A DNA stretch of 10,181 bases from positions 1 through 10,181 of the forward strand of contig CALIRN010000350.1 in the NCBI GenBank assembly GCA_938042265.1, read 5' to 3'. The position numbers and the translations under genes are program-made. A model generated the notes under the pieces. The model was not told where the DNA came from. It ran no database searches and saw only the letters and a program-made list of their open reading frames with translations. Of this stretch, positions 4,602-10,181 are shown piece after piece; the first letter of the stretch is position 1; each line of letters starts with the position of its first letter. The stretch is from an uncultured Eubacteriaceae bacterium. GTDB taxonomy: Bacteria > Bacillota > Clostridia > Lachnospirales > CAG-274.

Positions 4602-5730
4602 TTATGAATTTTCTTCTGTATCCTGACCGTTTATCCATTTGAGATAAGCATTTATGAATGCCTCAAGGTTACCGTCCATTACGGGCTGAACATTTGCTGT
4701 TTCACAACCGGTACGGTGATCCTTAATCATATTATAGGGGTGGAATACATAGGAGCGTATCTGACTGCCCCAGGCAATATCCTTTACATCGCCGCGGATA
4801 CCCTCCAGCAGCTCGCCCTGTTCCTTAAGCTTAATTTCATAAAGCTTTGCCTTAAGCATTTTCATACAGGTTTCTCTGTTCTGGAGCTGACTTCGCTCTG
4901 TCTGACAGGATACAACCACGCCTGACGGATGGTGGATAAGCCTGACGGCGGAGGAGGTTTTGTTAATATGCTGACCGCCTGCGCCGCTGGAGCGGAATAC
5001 CTGCATTTCAATATCATCGGGGTTGATTTCAACCTCAATATTATCGTCAAGCTCGGGCATTACATCACAGCTTGCAAAGGAGGTGTGGCGTCTGCCGCTG
5101 GAATCAAAGGGGGATATACGCACAAGACGATGAATACCCTTTTCCGCCTTAAGATAGCCAAAAGCATTTTCGCCCTTTACCATAAAGGTAACGGATTTAA
5201 TGCCTGCCTCATCGCCGTCAAGGTAGTCCAGAAGCTCAAATTGAAAGCCCTCACGGTCTGTCCATTTGCTGTACATACGGTAGAGCATGGATACCCAGTC
5301 ACAGGCCTCAGTGCCGCCAGCACCTGCGTGAAGGGTTACAATTGCATTATTTTTATCGTAAGGTCCCGTAAGGAGGGTGGAGATACGAAGATGCTCATAC
5401 TTTTCCAAAAAGCTCTCCTTCATTTCCCTAACCTCGGGTACAACCGATTCATCGTCCATTTCGTTGCCCATTTCAATAAGAGTCATAATGTCTTCAAACT
5501 CGGTACAAAGGCTTTCATAGCCCTCAATTTTACTTTTTAACTGCTTGGTCTGCTGGAGTATGCCCTGAGCTGCCTCCATATCATTCCAAAAGTCGGGGTC
5601 GCCTGCTATTTCTTCAAGCTCGGTCACTTTTTCACGTGCTTCTGCTACGTTAAAGTGAGTCCCCCATTTCCTCTAAATTTTTATGATAGCCTGAAAGCTC
5701 TGTTTTAATCTGGTCAAGCTCGAATACCAT
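4602..5730 (-). CDS. prfB: peptide chain release factor 2 (RF2), made by +1 programmed frameshift
   Basis: RF2 releases the peptide at UGA and UAA codons. The gene begins at ATG 5730, preceded by AAAGGATGTGATCA (5735-5748), an extended match to the anti-Shine-Dalgarno with one mismatch. The zero frame encodes 26 residues (MVFELDQIKTELSGYH..., ending GDSL) and stops at TAA 5650-5652. Slipping forward one base continues as NVAEAREKVTELEE to the stop at 4602, giving about 375 aa, the usual RF2 length. Seen: the SPF stop-codon-recognition motif near residues 206-208 and the catalytic GGQ near 251-253 in SGAGGQHINKT. Lies 217 bp downstream of secA, as in many Firmicutes. A start at the internal GTG 5627 would lose the conserved N-terminus and is rejected. 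Confidence 0.95.
5649..5667 (-). promoter_or_regulatory. prfB programmed +1 frameshift site with in-frame TAA
   Basis: Read on the minus strand in the zero frame: ATG GGG GAC TCA CTT TAA C. A G-run acts as the internal Shine-Dalgarno, CTT is the slippery codon, and the next codon is the stop. The classic E. coli site is AGG GGG TAT CTT TGA C. Here the stop is TAA, and the gap between the G-run and CTT is 5 nt, not 3. After slippage CTT is followed by AAC (Asn), where most relatives have GAC (Asp); one G-to-A change explains both differences. The RF2 homology on both sides proves the frames must be joined here. Confidence 0.88.
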
Positions 5731-5764
5731 AAAGTGATCACATCCTTTATAATGAATTTTTTTG

Positions 5765-5773
5765 TTTATAACA
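5765..5773 (-). promoter_or_regulatory. weak extended -10 candidate for prfB
   Basis: On the minus strand TGTTATAAA (TGn plus TATAAA) lies 35 nt before the prfB ATG; the -35 position reads TTATCC, which is poor. prfB may instead be transcribed from upstream of secA. Confidence 0.25.
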
Positions 5774-5806
5774 GGCAGAGAACGGCGGATAACCGATCCC
5801 TGTTAT
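5768..5806. other. hairpin adjoining repeat copy 2
   Basis: ATAACAGG (5768-5775) pairs with CCTGTTAT (5799-5806), 8 bp, with a small inner CGG/CCG stem. There is no matching hairpin beside copy 1 of the three-hairpin repeat, so it is not a fixed part of that unit. No T-run follows on the gene strand. Confidence 0.5.
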
Positions 5807-5810
5807 TTAA

Positions 5811-5912
5811 CCTATATAGTAAGTTCACCGCTTCTTTAGACTGAAAGGTACTTACTATATTATTCGGCAGGAGTGCAAGCTTCTGTCGAATACCGACGAT
5901 GAAAGAGTCGGT
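5811..5912. repeat. three-hairpin structured repeat, copy 2
   Basis: Same order as 1961-2063. H1: ATATAGTAAGT (5814-5824) with ACTTACTATAT (5850-5860), 11 perfect pairs. H2: ATTCG (5862-5866) with CGAAT (5887-5891), a 2x2 internal loop, AGGAG (5869-5873) with CTTCT (5880-5884), 6-nt loop. H3: ACCGAC (5892-5897) with GTCGGT (5907-5912). Relative to copy 1, the fourth H2 pair changes from A-T to C-G on both sides and one G-C becomes G-T; in H3 a G-T becomes G-C. Pairing is kept while sequence changes. It sits antisense to the secA-prfB transcript, whereas copy 1 is in the sense direction of its upstream gene. Confidence 0.75.
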
Positions 5913-5914
5913 CG

Positions 5915-5938
5915 GCTGGGAGTATTAATATCCTCAGC
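5915..5938. other. imperfect hairpin just past the secA stop
   Basis: GCTGGGA...TCCTCAGC around TATTAATA, with a one-base bulge. It lies about 10 bp downstream of the secA stop and could weakly slow or end transcription, but no T-run follows on the secA strand. Confidence 0.3.
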
Positions 5939-5947
5939 TATATAATT

Positions 5948-8527
5948 TTATGCGTTTCTGCCGCAGCAATCCTTATACTTTTTGCCGCTGCCACAAGGAC
6001 AAGGCTCGTTACGTCCTATTTTTGGCTCTTTTCTCCTTTTTGGAGCAGAGGAAGCGGAATCATCCTTATTTGTAAAGGTTGCTTTAGCTACCTGTTCTCT
6101 TTCGGGAGGAGCTACCTGTAAACGGATATTAAACAGTGAACGTATTGTATCAAGCTGAATATTTGTATTAAGCTCATCAAACATATCGTAGGAGATAAAT
6201 TTAAACTCAACGATTGGGTCACGCTGACCATAAGCACGAAGCTGAATACCCTGACGCATTTGATCCATATCATCAATATGGTCCATCCACTTTGTATCTA
6301 CTACTCTTAAAAGAATAACTCTTTCAAGCTCACGCATATTTTCTGCACCGAACTCCGCCTCTTTGGCATCATAACGTGCGGTTGCCTCGGAGGCAATTTT
6401 TTCCGTAAGCAGCTCTTTATCAATTTTATCCTTTTCCTCATCGGAAAGGGCAAGGCAGTCAAGTCTGCCTGCAAACTGGGGAACAAGGGCCTCGGCAAGA
6501 CCAATTAAATCCCACTCGTCAGGGTCATTTTCATTAGTAATATATTTATCAACATAGTAGCCGGCAACAGATTTGATCATCTTAAGGATTTTTTCCTTAA
6601 GATCGGCACCACGGAGAACTTCAAGACGTTCTGCATAGATGATTTCCCTCTGCTCGTTATTTACCTCATCATAATCAAGGAGGCGCTTACGTGCGGAGAA
6701 GTTATTGCCCTCAACCTTTTTCTGTGCATTTTCGATTGCTTTGGTAAGCATATTATGCTCAATAGGTTCGTCCTCGGGAAGCCCCAGCGCAGCAATCATT
6801 TTGCTTACCTTTTCAGAGCCGAAAAGACGCATAAGATCATCCTCAAGGGAAATGTAGAAGCGTGACTCGCCGGGGTCGCCCTGGCGACCTGCACGGCCTC
6901 TGAGCTGGTTATCAATACGGCGTGACTCATGACGTTCCGTACCGATAATTTTAAGACCGCCAAGTTCCTTAACGCCGTCGCCAAGCTTAATATCAGTACC
7001 ACGTCCTGCCATATTGGTCGCTATGGTGATGGCTCCCTTCTGACCGGCAAGCGCAACGATTTCAGCCTCTTTTTCATGATATTTTGCGTTAAGTACCTGA
7101 TGCTTGATGCCCTCCTTTTTAAGCATGGAGCTTAAAAGCTCGGATTTATCAATTGTTACAGTGCCTACAAGTACAGGCTGACCTGTCTCAACGGACTCCT
7201 TTATGCTTTCAACAACAGCACGGAATTTTGCCGCCTCTGTCTGATAAACCACGTCAGGAAGATCCTTTCTCTGTACGGGAAGGTTGGTGGGAATACAAAC
7301 AACGTCCATACCGTAGATATGACGGAATTCGCTTTCCTCAGTTTGCGCGGTACCTGTCATACCTGATTTTTTTGCATATTTATTAAAGAAGTTCTGGAAA
7401 GTGATGGTTGCAAGAGTTTTGCTTTCACTCTTAACCTCAACACCCTCCTTAGCCTCTATTGCCTGATGCAGACCGTCGGAGTAACGACGTCCTGGCATCA
7501 TACGGCCGGTAAATTCATCAACAATAACAATTTCCCCGTCCTTAATAACGTAGTCTTTGTCAAGTGACATATTGTAATTTGCCTTGAGGGCGTTATTGAT
7601 ATGGTGCTGAATGGCAAGGTTTTCAGGGTCGGCGAGGTTTTCAAGATTAAAGTAGCGCTCAGCCTTTTTAACGCCGTCCTGGGTAAGAGAAACAGTCTTG
7701 GCCTTTTCATCAACTACGTAATCGCCCTCCTCCTGAATATCCTCTCTGGTAAGAGGGTTAAGAGCCTCCTCCTCATTTAAGATACGGCCTGCCTTAAGGG
7801 TACGTACAAAGGAGTTGGCAAGCTGGTAAAGCTTGGAGGAGTCTGCACCCATACCGGAAATAATAAGGGGAGTACGTGCCTCATCGATAAGTACGGAGTC
7901 AACCTCATCAATTATACAGAAGGGCAGACCTCTCTGTACCATATCCTTTTCGTAAACAACCATATTGTCACGCAGATAGTCAAAGCCCAGCTCGTTATTT
8001 GTACCGTAGGTGATGTCTGCGGCATATGCCTCCTGACGCTCCGATTTTTGCATATCATGGAGTATTACGCCTACCTTAAGACCGAGAAATTCATGTACGC
8101 TGCCCATCCACTCTGCATCACGCTTTGCAAGATAGTCATTAACGGTAACGATATGCACACCATTGCCTGCAAGCGCGTTAAGGTAAGCGGGACAGGTGGA
8201 AACAAGGGTTTTACCTTCACCTGTTTTCATCTCGGCTATACGTCCCTGATGAAGAATAATACCACCGATAAGCTGTACGTCAAAGTGACGCATACCAAGT
8301 ACACGCTTTGCTGCCTCCCTTACGGTGGCAAATGCCTCAGGAAGCAGGTCGTCAAGGGTTTCTCCGCCTGCAAGTCTTGACTTATATTCCTCTGTCTTAG
8401 CTTTAAGCTGCTCATCAGTAAGGGAGGTAAACTGTGGCTCAAGATCGTTAATCTTATCTACTATCGGACGTATACGCTTAACTTCCTTTTCGCTGTAGTT
8501 ACCAAATATTTTTTCCAATATACCCAT
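5948..8527 (-). CDS. secA: preprotein translocase ATPase subunit SecA
   Basis: Motor ATPase that pushes preproteins through SecYEG at the membrane. Full length at 859 aa. In order: N-terminal LEKIFGNYSEKEVKRIRPIV; Walker A TGEGKT at 102-107; DEVD box at 207-210 followed by SVLIDEARTPLIISG; preprotein cross-linking domain from about 225; second motor domain with MAGRGTDIKLGDGV and RGRAGRQGDPGESRF; scaffold/wing with VDTKWMDHIDDMDQMRQGI; and a C-terminal SEC-C zinc motif with Cys 843, 845, 854 and 855. The last ligand position is Cys (the CC form) rather than the CH form of E. coli SecA. ATG 8527 follows GAGGTG (8537-8542, 9-nt spacer). prfB is downstream on the same strand. No deviation in key motor residues. 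Confidence 0.98.
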   Translation of the reverse strand: MGILEKIFGNYSEKEVKRIRPIVDKINDLEPQFTSLTDEQLKAKTEEYKSRLAGGETLDDLLPEAFATVREAAKRVLGMRHFDVQLIGGIILHQGRIAEMKTGEGKTLVSTCPAYLNALAGNGVHIVTVNDYLAKRDAEWMGSVHEFLGLKVGVILHDMQKSERQEAYAADITYGTNNELGFDYLRDNMVVYEKDMVQRGLPFCIIDEVDSVLIDEARTPLIISGMGADSSKLYQLANSFVRTLKAGRILNEEEALNPLTREDIQEEGDYVVDEKAKTVSLTQDGVKKAERYFNLENLADPENLAIQHHINNALKANYNMSLDKDYVIKDGEIVIVDEFTGRMMPGRRYSDGLHQAIEAKEGVEVKSESKTLATITFQNFFNKYAKKSGMTGTAQTEESEFRHIYGMDVVCIPTNLPVQRKDLPDVVYQTEAAKFRAVVESIKESVETGQPVLVGTVTIDKSELLSSMLKKEGIKHQVLNAKYHEKEAEIVALAGQKGAITIATNMAGRGTDIKLGDGVKELGGLKIIGTERHESRRIDNQLRGRAGRQGDPGESRFYISLEDDLMRLFGSEKVSKMIAALGLPEDEPIEHNMLTKAIENAQKKVEGNNFSARKRLLDYDEVNNEQREIIYAERLEVLRGADLKEKILKMIKSVAGYYVDKYITNENDPDEWDLIGLAEALVPQFAGRLDCLALSDEEKDKIDKELLTEKIASEATARYDAKEAEFGAENMRELERVILLRVVDTKWMDHIDDMDQMRQGIQLRAYGQRDPIVEFKFISYDMFDELNTNIQLDTIRSLFNIRLQVAPPEREQVAKATFTNKDDSASSAPKRRKEPKIGRNEPCPCGSGKKYKDCCGRNA

Positions 8528-8548
8528 TAGTTTTTACACCTCAAATCA

Positions 8549-8554
8549 ATTATA
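8549..8554 (-). promoter_or_regulatory. TATAAT-like box upstream of secA
   Basis: Minus-strand TATAAT ends 21 nt before the ATG. There is no convincing -35, and the start would fall almost on the ribosome site, so this is a weak candidate. Confidence 0.25.
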
Positions 8555-8571
8555 TTAGGGTTTATCTAAGG

Positions 8572-8669
8572 AAACACTTATTAATTAAAAGGCAAAAATA
8601 AGTTAAGCCGTTACCGTAAAATACAGCTTAATTTTTTGTTTTATTTTTGTCAGCATTAAGTAAGTGTTT
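8572..8669 (-). other. long stem-loop in the secA upstream region
   Basis: Nested inverted repeats: AAACACTTA (8572-8580) with TAAGTGTTT (8661-8669), extended by TTAA/TTAA past one bulge; CAAAAATAA (8593-8601) with TTATTTTTG (8641-8649); TTAAGC (8603-8608) with GCTTAA (8626-8631). Total span 98 nt, ending 44 nt before the secA ATG. It could be a leader RNA structure if the promoter lies further upstream, or a small palindromic insertion; no flanking target duplication is visible. Confidence 0.5.
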
Positions 8670-8973
8670 ACATAAAAGGGAAAATCCCCTATTTGTACAT
8701 ATTTATTTAAACAGCACATTCCAATCTATAGTTTAGCAGATAACCATATACTTATGCAAGGGTTATTTGAAAAAAATAGTTACAAAAATATTAAAATTTT
8801 ATCTTTATTATAGGTAGAAATTAGAGAATTATTAAAGGATATGAATTAGTGTTTTAAAAACATAAAAAAATTTTGAAACTTTTTTATGTTTGGCAGTTTT
8901 TGGCAGTTTTTATGGGTTATATTATGTTTGCGGAAGGGAAAACCGCAGAAAAAAATTAAAGAGGAGGCTTAAT
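8670..8973. other. non-coding stretch between the secA leader and phage genes
   Basis: No gene is supported. It contains an AT-rich perfect 12-bp palindrome, AAACATAAAAAA (8858-8869) with TTTTTTATGTTT (8880-8891), then a tandem duplication TGGCAGTTTT TGGCAGTTTT (8891-8910) and a small hairpin TGCGG/CCGCA (8929-8933 with 8943-8947) just before the scaffold gene's ribosome site. A TTGAAA at 8767-8772 has only a poor TATTAA partner (16-nt spacing). The in-frame ATG region at 8890 lacks a ribosome site and is not taken as a start. Confidence 0.5.
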
Positions 8974-9333
8974 ATGGAAGAAAATATTAAGGAAAATGAG
9001 GCTCTTGAATTGCAGAAAGCGGAGTATGAAGCTAAAATTGCAAATCTTAAGCTTGACTTTGCCGTTGAAACCGCACTTTTAAGAGCCGGTGCAAGAAATG
9101 TTAAGGCGGCAGGTGCTTTGCTTGACAGGGAAAAGCTCTCTATTGATGAAGAGGGCAGGTCCTGCGGACTGGAGGAACAGATTAAAGCCCTTAAGGAAAA
9201 TGAGGAAACTGCCTTTTTATTTGAGAGCAATACGCAGATAAAGGGGCTTGTACCTTATGAAAGCGGCGATATGCTTCAGGATACGGAGCAGATGAGCTAT
9301 TCACGTTTTTGCGAAATTTATGGTGCACAGTAA
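8974..9333 (+). CDS. phage scaffolding protein (GP20-like)
   Basis: A 119-aa protein resembling the phage minor structural protein GP20/scaffold family, which guides procapsid assembly and then leaves. The N-terminal ~35 residues are charged and helical (coiled-coil-like EENIKENEALELQKAEYEAK). Then come LDFAVETALLRAGARNVKAA and ALLDREKLSIDEEG, matching the family pattern (AIxxALxxAxAKNxKAxxALLDxxKLxxDExG), and LEEQIKALKENEETAFLFES. Start ATG 8974 follows GAGGAGG (8961-8967). An in-frame upstream extension to 8890 has no ribosome site and an unrelated basic sequence, so it is rejected. The coat gene follows after 21 bp, the standard scaffold-then-capsid order. Confidence 0.85.
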   Translation: MEENIKENEALELQKAEYEAKIANLKLDFAVETALLRAGARNVKAAGALLDREKLSIDEEGRSCGLEEQIKALKENEETAFLFESNTQIKGLVPYESGDMLQDTEQMSYSRFCEIYGAQ

Positions 9334-9354
9334 TTATTGAAGGAGGAATTTTTT

Positions 9355-10181
9355 ATGGCTAAATTTAACAGCAAGACTTTTAATCCACAGGCATTTGCGG
9401 CTTATACTCAGCGTATACCTCAGCTTAAGAAAAATGAGCTGATTAAAAGCAGAGCATTAAAGGGCAGCAGTGAAATCAGAGGAGCGTTTTCCTCACAAAC
9501 GGGTACAGGCTATGCAATTATACCTATGTACGGCCTTTTGGGAGGTGACGTTATTAATTATGACGGCACAACCGATATTGAGGCAGCAACAACAAATACG
9601 TACGAGCGCGGCGTAGTGGTTGTGGGAAGAGCACAGGCTTGGCTTGAAAGCGATTTTGCCGAGGATATTACAGGCGGTGCAGGCTTTATGGACAATGTTG
9701 CCATGCAGGTAAGCGAGTATTTTGACGGTGTTGACCAGACTACCCTGCTTTCCATTTTAGAGGGTATCTTCAATATGACGGGCAAGGAAAACCTTGGCTT
9801 TGTTAATAACCATACATACAATATTACGGCAGAGGGTGACGGAAGGATTGAACCTACATCACTTAACAGAGCGGTACAGAAGGCCTGCGGTGACAATAAA
9901 AACAAATTTACCCTTGCAATTATGCATTCGGCTGTAGCAACAAACCTTGAAAACCTTAACTTGCTTGAATATCTTAAGTATACCGACAAAAACGGTATCA
10001 GTAGGGATTTGACCCTTGCCACATGGAACGGAAGAGCTGTGCTTATTGATGACGGTATGCCTGTCACCGAAACGGAGGCGCAGTATACAAAGACTGCAGA
10101 TACTGCCATTGACAGCTCAAAAACCTATTACACCAAAAGCGGCAGCACATATACTGCTGTTGACGACCCTGCTGCGGCAGA
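9355..10181 (+). CDS. phage major coat (capsid) protein, 3' end outside window
   Basis: The first ~275 codons of a phage coat protein; open at the right edge. AAGGAGG (9340-9346) precedes ATG 9355 by 8 nt. Recognisable stretches: FNPQAFAAYTQRIPQLKKNE, SSEIRGAFSSQTGTGYAIIP, RGVVVVGRAQAWLESDFAED, DNKNKFTLAIMHSAVATNLE and RDLTLATWNGRAVLIDDGMP, as in coat proteins of clostridial prophages; a HK97-type fold is likely but not shown. Near the right edge, YTKTADTAIDSSKTYYTKSG looks like a short YYT/YYE-type repeat inserted in or appended to the capsid core. It directly follows the scaffold gene, so both probably share one transcript. No portal or terminase gene is seen upstream. Confidence 0.85.
   Translation, partial: MAKFNSKTFNPQAFAAYTQRIPQLKKNELIKSRALKGSSEIRGAFSSQTGTGYAIIPMYGLLGGDVINYDGTTDIEAATTNTYERGVVVVGRAQAWLESDFAEDITGGAGFMDNVAMQVSEYFDGVDQTTLLSILEGIFNMTGKENLGFVNNHTYNITAEGDGRIEPTSLNRAVQKACGDNKNKFTLAIMHSAVATNLENLNLLEYLKYTDKNGISRDLTLATWNGRAVLIDDGMPVTETEAQYTKTADTAIDSSKTYYTKSGSTYTAVDDPAAA

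Noticed and set aside
4929..5540. 203-codon plus-strand open frame
   Set aside because: It lies wholly antisense to the conserved RF2 coding region, with no ribosome site; the open frame is a by-product of prfB codon use.
5768..5938. T-box leader or other riboswitch for prfB
   Set aside because: No T-box consensus, no terminator/antiterminator pair with a T-run on the gene strand, and the element is repeated in a different gene context and orientation.
8891..8910. CRISPR-like repeat
   Set aside because: Only two adjoining 10-bp copies with no spacers; a simple tandem duplication.
9558..10109. 183-codon minus-strand open frame
   Set aside because: It is antisense to the phage coat gene, which has a strong ribosome site and family matches; no support for the opposite strand.

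Overview
The window looks like a chromosomal segment of a low-GC Gram-positive anaerobe, probably a gut Clostridia species (Oscillospiraceae/Lachnospiraceae-like). Evidence: strong AAGGAGG-type Shine-Dalgarno sites, the adjacent secA-prfB pair typical of Firmicutes, a DUF6062-type gene, an OGG1-type glycosylase of the kind found in clostridia, and AT-rich intergenic DNA. This is inferred from gene content; no rRNA or other phylogenetic marker was compared.

Layout. 1-459 (minus): N-terminal part of an 8-oxoguanine DNA glycosylase, running off the left edge. 532-1912 (plus): a two-gene operon (DUF6062-like zinc-motif protein, then a single-pass membrane protein) behind a near-consensus sigma-A promoter. 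1913-2436: non-coding but busy, with copy 1 of a three-hairpin repeat, an AT-rich hairpin, and a probable ~145-nt small RNA with its own promoter, C-rich loops and a Rho-independent terminator. 2461-2931 (plus): NimA/pyridoxamine-phosphate-oxidase-like flavin protein. 2993-3274 (minus): a 93-aa orphan with a faint Spo0A C-terminal-domain resemblance. 3398-3496: three DnaA-box-like 9-mers. 3557-4574: a decayed IS3-family (IS150-like) element that was itself hit by a 345-bp element made of back-to-back hairpins and flanked by a 13-bp direct repeat. 4602-5730 (minus): prfB (RF2) with a +1 programmed frameshift whose in-frame stop is TAA, not the usual TGA. 5768-5938: copy 2 of the three-hairpin repeat. 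5948-8527 (minus): secA. 8528-8973: non-coding, with a ~98-nt stem-loop upstream of secA and an AT-rich palindrome. 8974-10181 (plus): phage scaffolding protein and the start of a phage coat protein.

How it fits together: secA and prfB are co-directional housekeeping genes. The rest is accessory or mobile: an IS remnant with a nested hairpin element, a prophage structural module directly upstream of secA, and two copies of a structured repeat whose stems differ by compensating changes. The most unusual signals are (1) the three-hairpin repeat pair, (2) the hairpin-array insertion with palindromic target duplication, (3) the prfB frameshift site with UAA, and (4) the C-rich-loop small RNA.
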